Shown here: positions 44,600 through 55,104 of the stretch, in pieces
How positions within the stretch are numbered: the first letter of the stretch is position 1
How the letters are laid out: each line of letters starts with the position of its first letter
From: Sparassis latifolia
Taxonomy: Eukaryota > Basidiomycota > Agaricomycetes > Polyporales > Sparassidaceae
Reading direction: 5' to 3'
Assembly (NCBI GenBank): GCA_018466975.1
Contig: CM031557.1
Coordinates: 2,666,001-2,730,000 of the forward strand
DNA: 64,000 nt
Notes under the pieces: generated by a model
Told to the model about the DNA's origin: nothing
What the model saw: only the letters and a program-made list of their open reading frames with translations
Databases searched by the model: none
Made by a program: the position numbers and the translations under genes

Positions 44600-45811
44600 A
44601 TGTCTGAAAGGCCACTTGTATGGATAATCACTGGAACCTCGTACGTCTCTCAATTATCATGCTGGCTCGTTCAGCTCACTTCCTCGGCAATCAGGTCTGT
44701 CATAGGACGAGAGATAACACTGGCCGCCCTGAAGAGAGGAGATCACGTCATAGCAACGGCTCGACCTCGATCGATGTCCAAGCTCGATGATCTGGAGGTT
44801 TTGGGCGCCGATATCTTGGAGTTGGATGTCACGGATTCCTGCGAGAATTTGCAGCAGATAGCCAACAGAGCTGTCGAAATACATGGGAAGGTAGATATTG
44901 TGGTGAACAACGCAGGCAAGCGTCTAACTGTCACGACTCCTCAGCCGCAATTGAGCTAACACCCGTATTCAGGTTACGGCCATAACGTACCCGTGGAGGA
45001 AATGACTCATGAAGAGTCGGTCAGGCAATTCCAGCAAGTGGTTCTCAGAAGTGATACATGATTCGGAGGTTTGATGATGAGGTATTCCTTACAGCACCAA
45101 CTTCTTTGGTGGTGTTAATGTAGCCCGAGCATTCCTTCCCTTCATGCGCAAAGAGAGGACTGGTACCATTGTATGGATCGGTTCCACCCTTGGTTGGACG
45201 TACGTGTGTTTCTACAGTCAGGTGCCTGCACTGACGTCTCAGTACTAGGCCGTCCGTGCTAGGGAGCGGAATGTACTCGGCTACGAAGGCTGCCATGCGA
45301 GGTTAGCTTGGCCGCTCTTGCCAGCGCCATCTAAGGCTCACCGAAATTGTCGTTATTCCTAGTAATATCGCAGAGTCTCAATGCCGAGATATCTCACCTC
45401 GGCTTAAGGAGTATCCACGTCGACCTTGGCTGGTTCCGTACGGCGGTGTGCTCTCCTACCAACTTGATTACTTCTGCCTCTCGCATCGCCGATTACGACT
45501 CCCTGATGGCTCCGGTCCGTGCCCAGCTGAATAGTGAGATCTATCTCTTCTTAATGTTCATGATCCCCTCTCATAGCAGGTCAGGTTTCGATCGCACTCA
45601 GCCAGGAGACCCTGTGAAAGGTGCAGAGATCCTCGTAGACCTCGTTCGAGGAGAGGGTGTTGCTAAAGGCAGAGAAGTCCCTCCAGTAATTGGTCTCGGC
45701 CAGGACTATTATTTGAGCGTGAAGCAAGCTTGCAAGAACACGCTGGAAGAATTAGAAGAATGGCAGGCGGTCTCATGCAGCACGGATATTGAGCCCGCAG
45801 CGTTTCCTTAG
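44600..45811 (+). CDS. Short-chain dehydrogenase/reductase
   Basis: Seven exons (44600-44640, 44695-44915, 44973-45033, 45095-45199, 45243-45301, 45363-45533, 45585-45811) close to 294 residues. Classical SDR landmarks are the nucleotide site VWIITGTSSVIGREIT, the DVTDS acidic residue after ELD, NNAGYG, the TNFFGGVNVARAFLPFM helix, the serine in WIGSTLGW, and the catalytic pair in MYSATKAAMR (Y-x3-K). It reduces or oxidises a small alcohol or ketone with NAD(P). Introns 2 and 3 must use GC donors (GCAAGC and GCAAGT); with GT alternatives the frame does not close. Substrate unknown; no tailoring cluster surrounds it. Confidence 0.9.
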
Positions 45812-46524
45812 GATCGTAGCTAGCCATCCTATCTGATGTCCTATTGTACTCGCATTCCCCTAGAATCACCAGCACTCTTCCCGTGCCCACAAGATGCAGC
45901 CCAAGTAAAGAGAACGGGTAAGGAAATGAGTTGGACATTGAACATAATGTCGCGCCATGCCAAATGATCAGGGCAACTTGAAATTGAGCCCGGGGCTAAG
46001 TTTCATCCGGGTTCAACCTAGGTGAGCCCTCAGTCCTCATTCGCGGAAACTCGCACTCAGGGTATCAACGGGCTATGCTGAGGTTCACTCGGAGGATTCA
46101 ACGTTCAATTGTGTTTGGCAACAGTTGGTTGAAACATCTGAAGGTCTGCCAGTGGCTGTGTTCTATCTATTTTCGATCATGATCACGTGATATCGAGTAC
46201 GATCGCCGTGCCGCTTGCGCAACTTAACCAGAAAAAAGCTCATCTCTCTTTCCTTGCAACATACATCTCCCAGCTGACGTACGGACGCGACGATCAGAAC
46301 CTCTGGCACGGTCTCCCCCTTGTTCCTCTGAACTTTGTTCCTGAATTATCTCAACGCAGACATCGCTACGCCATGCAGCGCGGTTATGGCGTGAAAGAAC
46401 CGAGCCATGAATGTAGGCGAAGGCGTGGCGCAAAGAACCCAGCAGCCACAAAGTCGAAGATAATATATTTATTTGGACATAAGAGGGACTTCTTTCACCC
46501 TATCCTTCTTGCTGCTCTCCCGCC
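45812..46524. other. Intergenic, upstream of the permease pair
   Basis: Frames here (such as an upstream extension of permease 1) lack family similarity; treated as promoter and leader. Confidence 0.4.
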
Positions 46525-49459
46525 ATGTCCCTCTTGCGGTTCTTTCTCTTGTCGCGTCGAGAAGACCAGGTCGCAACGCCGAGCAACGTCGTGGAAGAAG
46601 AACGAGACAACGACGAGAAGCTGCCTACCAAGGATAGTGACGATGTCGTATCGATCAAGGGACCTGTTCACGATGACAATTCCGATCTCAATCCGGGAGA
46701 GCTCACGTTCGAGGAGGGTATGTGATTTTGACTGCAGCACTTTTTGGACGTATGTACTGATCCGTGCATCTGTTAGATGCCGCTGGAGGCATGGGCCGTC
46801 ACCTTGGCGTGTTCAGTTGCACGATGCTCATGTGCGTTTTTTTTTGTGGTCGATTCACGAAATTGACTGCAGTCTCTTGATCTTTTGTGATGCTGTCTCC
46901 CTGCGCAGCATCGGTCGTGTAATTGGCACAGGTATCTTCTCTACGCCCTCGTCAATCCTAAATTCCGTCGGTTCCGTCGGCGCATCTCTGATGCTCTGGG
47001 TGCTTGGATTCGTACTGTCGTTCTGCGGGCTGTTCATCTGGCTCGAGCTAGGCACGATGTTCCCGCGCTCGGGCGGAGAGAAGGTGTACCTTGAGGCCGC
47101 ATATCCGAGACCCAAGTATTTGTCGACCGTCGTCTTCGCCGCGAACGCGATCCTGCTGGGTTTCACCGCATCTGGATGTATTGTGAGTCTGACGTTGGTG
47201 CGGTCGTGCGTTTTCTGACTACTCTTGCGTAGGCATTTGCAAGCAAGTATGTCATGACGATTGATCCCATGCTTGATCACTTAGTTTCTTTGCAGCATCC
47301 TGATTTCTGCAGGAAAGGAAGCGACGCAGTGGTCGAGCCGTGGCATCGCATTAGGAGGTCGGCCATTTGTTTCGTAACGGTGAAGGACCATAACTGATCT
47401 TCGTTCAATGCAGTGATCGTGTTCGTAACCATTTTGCACGGTCTCACCCCGAGGCTCGGCGTCATCGTCATGAATGTACATCACATCGTCTCGTCGCTCG
47501 TCCATTACTTACTTTCTGTTCAGCTTCTGAGCATATTCAAGACGTTCATCTTGTTGTTCATCGTCGTGACCGGTGGGTTGACCGCTTTGCTGTAAATATG
47601 GAACACTGTTGACTCGGTCCAGGCTGGGTCGTTCTGTCGGGCCACACGAGCATCAAGGACCCGCACGCGAACTTCAGGAATGCGTTCGCCGGCAGTTCGC
47701 ACAGTGGCTACGATGTCAGTGTCGTGTACACTCCTGTATTTGTTACTCCGTACTCATATAACCCGCAGTACGCCACGGCGATGTTCAAGGTCCTATTCTC
47801 CTACGCCGGTTGGTTAAACGTCAACTACGTGATGAACAACGTGCGCGACCCGATCCGTACACTCAAGATCGCGGGGCCGCTAGGGCTCGGGATCTGCACG
47901 ATCTTCTACCTCCTCGCGAACGTCGCATACTTTGCGTAGGTCGCGGCTTGCTTGTGTTCATTAGTCAAAGGCTGAAGGGAGCACAGGGCTTCGACCAAGG
48001 AGGAAATCGCGAACAGCGGTGTCACCGTCGCTTCGTTGTTCTTCGGTAAGGTGTTTGGCACGCAGGCGCAGAGAGCCTTGACGGTGTTCGTTGCTTTGAG
48101 GTAGGTCTCTTATATGCTTTTCATATAAAATGGTTGCTTAGTTGCTCCAAGTGCGTTAGGGTACGTAGAATCAATCGATCTCACAAGATCGAGCTAATTG
48201 ACAGGATGTTTTTCGACCTATCGTATATACAGAGTAAGTCGAGAATCTGCGTGTATCACAGGCTAGATTTACTGATCGCTGCTTTTAGAACGTCGTCACG
48301 GTGGTACGTCTCTTCCCCCATCAATTGCGATAGTATATTCACACCCATGTGCAAAGGCCTTCGCTGCAGCTCGCATCAACCAAGGTTTGTTTAGCACTGC
48401 CGCCATCACTATCTATATCTGTCTCATTATTCGCTTGCAGAACTCGCGAAAGAAGGCATTCCGCTCCCTTTTGGCAATAGATTTTGGGCATCCAACTGGC
48501 CCACGGGAAAGACGCCTCTTCCTGGGCTCATCATCCACATCATACCCACTGTAGGTTACACTTACCCTTGAGATGAGCTCATTAACTAATTTTTTCCAGA
48601 TTATTATTATTCTAGGCCCTCCGCCCGCTGTAGCCTATCCGTTCATTTTGGACGTTGAGGGATATCCGGGACAAATTATCAATTTCTTCGTTGTTATCGT
48701 GAGTCTAGTTATGCCTTGCGTCGACGTACGCCAGAGCTCGTAAACTTGTATAGGGACTGTTCTGGCTAAGATGGCATAAGCCGCACGCTGTCCGACCTTT
48801 CAAAGGTAAGTAGATACGCGTTTGCATCTGCTCCGTACTGAACGCGGCCGTCCTCTTTAGTATGGCTGCCGCTCGCAGTACTGTTCTTAGCAGCAGCCAT
48901 ATTCCGTACGTTTGTGCACTCGTCGTCTATGCTGTTTTATCTCTGATCCTCCTTGATCTCTAGTTCTCGTGGCCCCGTTCTTGCGCCCGCCCAACGGCAT
49001 TGGTGACACACCTCCCCTGCCTTACTATCTGTGCGTCAACAACGGTTACTTGGTACCCTTCCCTACTCACTATGTTTGTTACAGATATTGTATTGTGGGT
49101 ATTGGAGTTATGTTATTCGGTGTATTCTATTGGGCTATGTGGCGTGTTGTCCCGCGATGGTTCGGGTACAAATTCGTACCGCGGAAAGATACCTTAGCGG
49201 ACGGTACAGTGCTTACCCTGGTAGGTGGTATCTTTCTGTCGCATGTTATATGACACTGATGGTTGCTGCTACTTGAAAGTTTTCGTCACAAAAATCGAGT
49301 AAGGACTCCATGTGTATACCTGCACGAGCGCCTGCGGCTCAACGAATCGATGCGTCTTATATCCATACCGAGAATGATAGCCCTCGTGCGACTGACGAAT
49401 ACGGCAACTTGTCACACGAAACAGCATCAACGCAATGTCGCACATCAATTCAGCGCTGA
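46525..49459 (+). CDS. Methionine-permease-type (Mup/APC) transporter 1
   Basis: Twenty-one coding exons close to 607 residues. The hydrophilic head ends DLNPGELTFEE. The APC core has RVIGTGIFSTPSSI, LELGTMFPRSGGEKVYLEA, ILLGFTASG, LFSYAGWLNVNYVMNNVRDP, then SALGNVVTV, ARINQELAKEGIPLPF and PFILDVEGYPGQIIN, which together predict about 12 membrane spans. Family members import methionine or related amino acids across the plasma membrane. Very small exons are needed: 14 nt (47233-47246), 9 nt (48152-48160), 1 nt (48233), 15 nt (48289-48303) and 28 nt (48357-48384). Relative to copy 2 one base is missing in the last exon, which replaces the short FSSKKIE end with a hydrophilic tail of about 59 residues. 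This copy has no other visible lesion. Confidence 0.88.
48233..48233 (+). other. Single-nucleotide exon of permease 1
   Basis: The base A sits between a consensus acceptor (ATACAG) and a consensus donor (GTAAGT). It completes the glycine codon begun by the preceding 9-nt exon and keeps the frame into the exon encoding NVVTV. Skipping it shifts the frame. The same arrangement is present in permease 2 at 51539. Confidence 0.75.
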
Positions 49460-49605
49460 TAGCACCTGCGTTTGGCGTTAATACGCAATGATACGCAGAT
49501 ATGGCGTGAAGAAGTCTGCCCATCAGGTCTTCGAAGACTGCTATATCTAAGCGCGGCATCGAGCGAAGCCCAAGTTTGTTCGTCCTGCCTTTGCTGCTGT
49601 CTGTC

Positions 49606-52600
49606 ATGTCGTCTCTCTCGCGGTTCTTCTCCTTACCGCGCCGAGGGTCTGAGGGGCCAGTCGGGTCAGCAGATAACGAAGAGGACAGAGACACCGAGAA
49701 AGTGCTCTTCAAAGTCGGAAGAAAATGAAGGGTTGGACATCAAGGAGACTGAAGCGATACCTGACCACGACCCTGACCTCAATCCCGGAGAGCTGACGTT
49801 TGAAGAGGGTGCGCGCATCTTAGGATCTGCTCTGTAGAAAGAAGTTCATACTGACGATCATGATCTGATCGTTAGATACTGCTGGAGGAATGGGCCGTCA
49901 CCTCGGTGTATTCAGTTGCACGCTCCTCATGTGAGTCAGCTGCCGTTACTTCCGTTTGGTATACATCGAGAAGTCTTGGGGAGGAACGGGGTACCGACGA
50001 TTCACTGCGGTGCTGCGTTCAAGCCTGACCGAATGCTGGCATGTGACCGACGAAATACTTGCTATGCCGTCCTAACTTGCACCGTGACTCGTCCGAAAAG
50101 AACTGTATGTCTGGGACCTACATCTGAACGAGTCGCCGGGGCTCTACCAACCGAATTGTCTCGTCTGCTGGTAATGAAGTGCTGACTGCCGAACAGTGTT
50201 GGTCGTGTGATTGGTACGGGCATCTTCTCCACGCCTTCGTCGATCCTGAATTCGGTCGGTTCGGTGGGCGCGTCTCTGATGCTCTGGGTGCTTGGTTTCG
50301 TGTTGTCGTTCTGCGGGTTGTTCATCTGGCTCGAGCTCGGCACCATGTTTCCCCGCTCAGGCGGAGAGAAAGTGTATCTCGAGGCTGCGTATCCGAAGCC
50401 GAAGTATCTGGCAACGGTCATTTTTGCTGCGAACGCGATTCTGCTGGGGTTCACTGCGTCGGGATGTATCGTGAGTGCTGCTCCTTTGGTGGTTTAAACT
50501 GCTTTCGCCAATCACTTATCGTAGGCATTTGCGAGCAAGTGAGTCGCCGCAGAGAATGAGCGGCCCAAAAGAGTGCTGAATCCCCCTTCCCCTTTTAGTA
50601 TCCTGGTATCTGCAGGGAAAGAGTCAACGCAATGGGCCAGTCGCGGCATTGCTCTAGGAGGTCATATCTTCGTCCGGTCGCAGTCCGACTGAGACACTCA
50701 TTCTCACATATCGCAGTCATCTTCTTCGTGACCATCCTGCATGGCCTGACTCCAAGGCTCGGAATCTTAATCATGAATGTAGGTTGCAATGTGCAAAAAC
50801 CATCCTGACCTTCGCTCATTGTGGATTAGATCCTCAGCGTGTTCAAGATCTTTATCTTGCTCTTTATTGTCGTCACAGGTAGTTTCTCGCACTTTCTTTC
50901 CATGGCAGGCAACTCAAATACAAGCTAGGCTGGGTTGTATTATCCGGCCGCACAAGAGTCAAAGATCCCCATGCAAACTTCAGAAACGCGTTTGCCGGCA
51001 GTTCTCATAGCAGCTACGAGGTCGGTCGATTTGTTAGTTTCACATTACCTTCGTCCTCAAGTTCCCTCACAGTACGCCACTGCAACGTTCAAAGTGCTCT
51101 TCGCGTATGCTGGGTGGTCAAATGTCAATTATGTGCTCAACAACGTCCGGGACCCCATCAGAACGCTGAAAATCGCCGGACCTCTTGGTCTTGGGATCTG
51201 CACTATCTTTTACCTCTTAGCGAATGTCGCTTACTTCGCGTGAGTGCTCATTTGGTGCTATGGAACTAGTCTTTGTCTTAACAGTGTGCAGGGCTGCAAC
51301 GAAGGAGGAGATCGCGAGTAGCGGTGTAACGGTCGCGTCGTTGTTCTTCAAGAAAGTATTCGGTACCGAAGCCCAGAAAGCGTTGACGGTGTTCGTTGCG
51401 TTGAGGTCAGTCTTACGTCTGATGTACAGTTTGGTTGCGTACTGAATTGCGTGAAGTTCGTTGGGGTGCGTAGAGTCAACCAATATCGAGATACAGTGGA
51501 TTGACTATCCTTAACTTCACTTCACATCGCAATCACAGAGTAAGTGTCACCATACCTTAAGAACAAACCTGATTTACTGAGCATCCTGTCTCCCAGAATG
51601 TCATTACAGTGGTACGTTCTATGCGGGTAGCTCAATGAACAGTATCTTCATAATACATGTGCATAGACATTTGCTGCGTCTCGTATCAACCAGGGTGTGT
51701 TCTTTTCTCATCCTTCCCACTCAGCCATATACCTTATTCTACCTCATAGAACTCGCGAAAGAGGGTATCCCGCTTCCCTTCGGCAACCGCTTCTGGGCGT
51801 CCAATTGGCCCACAGGCAAGACGCCTCTACCCGGGCTCATCATCCACCTGATCCCTCCGTATGCCAGCTTCCACCCGAGCTGAATCCACCTACTGAGATT
51901 TTCTAGGTCATCATCATCCTTGGGCCACCACCATCGGTGGCATATCCGTTCATTCTCGACGTAGAGGGATATCCAGGCCAGATCATCAACTTCTTCGTCG
52001 TCATTGTAAGTCCACTTGCCAAGAGCAAGTGGAAGTCAAGATCATTGACGTATATCAGGGACTGTTCTGGCTGAGATGGCATAAACCACACGCGGTGCGG
52101 CCGTTCAAAGGCAAGTTACAAACTTTCTATTTCTACGGATTTTCGTTGACGAAGCTCGTCGCTCTAGTGTGGCTGCCTTTCGCCGTGTTTTTCCTTGCAG
52201 CGGCAGTGTTCCGTAAGTCCCCTCCGAACCCGAAGTCAAATTACTGTCATTCTAATGTCTGTGTGCGTCCAGTTATCGTCGCTCCATTCCTGCGCCCCCC
52301 AGGCGGTGTCGGCGACACTCCCCCGCTGCCCTACTACCTGTACGCCAATAGTTCCCGTATATCAGGACTCATTGATACTGAGATATTTGGTAGATATTGT
52401 CTCGTGGGCATCGGGGTCATGTTCGTGGGCGTGCTGTACTGGGCCGCATGGCGGGTCGTCCCGCGGTGGTTTGGATACGAGTTCGTGCCTCGAAAAGACA
52501 CCCTTACAGACGGGACAGTGGTCACGTTGGTGAGTGGTGTCCCTGCTGGTGTTTTACAATCCTGACGATCGGTATGGTCCTGCTAGTTTTCAAGCAAGAA

Positions 52601-52610
52601 GATTGAGTAG
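49606..52610 (+). pseudogene. Methionine-permease-type (Mup/APC) transporter 2, with frame lesions
   Basis: Tandem paralogue with the same 21-exon plan (exon lengths 55, 274, 14, 62, 62, 49, 92, 167, 114, 9, 1, 15, 28 and so on match copy 1) and an ordinary FSSKKIE end. Membrane core residues are as well kept as in copy 1. However, the start that aligns with copy 1 (MSSLSRFF, 49606) is out of frame with the rest of exon 1 (ENEGLDIKE), and the end of exon 15 lacks one base (CCTCC before GTATGC), so downstream exons are out of frame unless splicing differs. The intron after FKG-type exon 17 has a GC donor (GCAAGT). An upstream ATG at 49472 could rescue the first problem only. It is probably a young pseudogene, or affected by assembly errors. 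Confidence 0.72.
51539..51539 (+). other. Single-nucleotide exon of permease 2
   Basis: The base A lies between AATCACAG-type acceptor sequence and donor GTAAGT, at the position matching 48233. Surrounding intron sequence has otherwise diverged strongly between the paralogues, while the acceptor, the A and the donor are unchanged. Confidence 0.75.
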
Positions 52611-52805
52611 AGACCGAGCTCGTACATTTACGATTATGTATACTTTACGAATCGAGATGCTTTCTTGGAGGACAACAATACAACTCGACAAGCTGTGCGA
52701 AAGCCAAATGGTCAATATCTGAATGACACCGTTAACAGCTAAGTACACCTATATTGTACATCACTGAACAACAAACCGAGCAGCGCAATGCAGCGTGAAA
52801 GCTAT

Positions 52806-54436
52806 CTAGCTGCCAGTCCATCCTTTTGGCTGAGTAAAGACGATACTGTCAGCTGCATGAATCCATGAATGCAGCAAATGGCGCACCTTGACCTCGTCCC
52901 CGGTCGTCCGCACATAAACACTAGGCCTTTCCGCAGCCTTCGCGCCATCTTCTCCCTCCTCCCATGTGTAGCTCACGCCTACAGCAAGCTTCGTGCCATC
53001 GCAGTTGAACGCGACGGACGGCACCGCGGAGTGGAACTTTGGATACTGTCGCAAGCGCTTCTTCAGCTTGTGATCCCAGATGGAGACCGTGCCGTCTGAA
53101 CCGGCCGATGCAAAGGTGTTGTAGCTGTGTGCAACGTCAATGACTTACAAGTACATGATGATGAAGGGGCGATGGTGACGAAAAGTCTTACATAGGGTGG
53201 AACGCGAGGGCATTGACGGGCCAGACGTGATCGACATTATCAATAGTCTGACGATGGCACTTGAACGCGTACTTCTTCTCCTGTGCCTCTGGGCTGGGGT
53301 CGAAGTACTCCACTGCAATTCTACCCTCCACCGACGCAGTGGCGTATCCTGTGAAGCAACAGAGAAACGTTACAGCTTCCAAATCAGCGAATATTTGTCT
53401 GTGAATACCTTGTCCGTCAACCATACATGCCAAAGCCCTCGTCATAAACTTGAGGCTGCTCTCCCTCGTCTGCGCGGGGGAATCCATCTTGCGGATGTCA
53501 TATATGTGGAACAACCGGCTCGCCATCGCAACGACTAGGTTGTGGTTCACGAGGTCCATGTTGTAAACGCGCTCGGGAAGATCGTGCGACGCTTGCTGTG
53601 GAGACGAGGCACGCGGGTCCCAGAAGCGGACTGTCCGGTCCCAAGACCCTGTGATAAGGACGTCTAGAATAATGTAACGGGACGTGAGGATGACAAACAG
53701 GGGGATGTCGGGAACGAGACGGACTGAGATCGCGGGAGTAGTTCATGCTTGAGATAGAGTCTGAGTGCTGCCCAAGATGATTAATTTTGTCCGTCTCGAG
53801 TTCCAACCTGTACTCATATGAGACATGAATATCGAAAGTAAACACGCAGTCAGAGATAAGCTACGCACTCTCGCACCGAAGTGTCAAGGCCACCACTGTA
53901 TGCATGGGACGCGTCGGCGAAGCAGCATGCTAGGACAGCTGCTCGGTGATCGAATTTTGATTTCTGTTCATTTGCTGCGATGTCGTAGAACCGGACCGTC
54001 TACCATGGCACGTTCAGAACAGATCACAGAGATATAACGAAGCGGAAAGGAAGCGTAGCATAAATTGCCCTGGTCTCGGTATCGGCAAGATTAAGGAATG
54101 CTCATCCTGTCAGATGGGTACAGACAAGACAGCCCTATGCATAACGCGTACGTGATGTGGAGCCACGATGATCACACGCTAGCATAAGGCAACAGCTGCA
54201 CAGGACCTATCCAGTCCGGACCTCCCTACACTTCGTCAAGACAATACGCACAGGACAACACTAACCGTATCCCACGATGACACAAGCAGATGTGACGGAT
54301 TAGTCGGCGAGAACCGCACAGACGAGACACTATCGAACGGTGGCGACACGAGTTCGATTTGTTCTGCAATTCAAGACCACATTCACATCAGGTTCAGCGA
54401 CAAAACACCGCTTCAAACGCTTCGCGCACCAGCCAT
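52806..54436 (-). CDS. BUB3: BUB3, spindle-checkpoint WD40 protein
   Basis: Eight exons (54430-54436, 54266-54363, 53877-53999, 53725-53812, 53409-53663, 53192-53348, 52887-53124, 52806-52829) close to 329 residues, the size of BUB3 elsewhere. WD40 blades are seen at SSVRFSPTNPSHLLVSSWD, VLITGSWDRTVRFWD, YATASVEGRIAVEYFD and FASAGSDGTVSIWD, with the family-typical KKYAFKCHR and the C-terminal PKGW. It docks BUB1/MAD3-type kinases at kinetochores and delays anaphase. The first coding exon is only 7 nt (ATGGCTG) and intron 2 is about 266 bp. The exon 3 donor was placed after LDTS because the alternative after VRE breaks the frame. Confidence 0.93.
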
Positions 54437-55104
54437 AGCACAGAGATCACAAGGGGTTATGTCAAATGACAGGCAGCGCAAAGAAAATCTAGGAAGACGA
54501 ACTAATTTCTCGAGGCCAGGACTGTGAATAGCCTGAGAGAGCTCCTCGGCTAAATGTTCAGCCACAGTCTCTGCAATGTCGCTTTGGCTTTGTTGTAGAC
54601 TGTTAGATTCAAAGGCTGTTGCCAAACAAACGCTACGGAGGTGCCAAGGGTCCTACTTGAGTACAGCTCTTCGTAGAGATCCAGCAGTACCGTAACATAC
54701 AAATCAGACTGAAACATCAGAGAGCAACATCCGTATTTCAATTACGTCAGTACAAGTAGCATATAGTATAGGGGTGGTATTGTACAGAAGAGGCCATATT
54801 GCATAAACCTCGTGGCCGATATATGGAGGAGTACCGCATGGACAACATGAAGACGATAGGGGAGTGTGTGATGAATATGTAGAGGTTAAAAGCATCCGGA
54901 CAAAGGCTAGAGCGTGAATACACCGATGAATGCAAGATGAGTATCGTCCCGTCACGGTCGCGGAGTCAGTCGTGAATGTGGATGATGTACAGTCCTGGAG
55001 CAGCACGTATGAGGGGGTAAATGTGTACAGAGTGTACGAGAGAAGATGGGAGTTATAGGGTAAAAATCTCAGTCATGTCCTGATAGACAGAATCACATCA
55101 GTAC
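54437..55104. other. Intergenic, nothing recognised
   Basis: Separates BUB3 from the metacaspase, both on minus; presumably the BUB3 promoter and metacaspase 3' region. Confidence 0.4.

Noticed and set aside
24508..49459. A biosynthetic gene cluster (permease, dehydrogenase, regulators)
   Set aside because: No core synthase, P450 or terpene cyclase is present, and the genes are typical housekeeping or regulatory loci.
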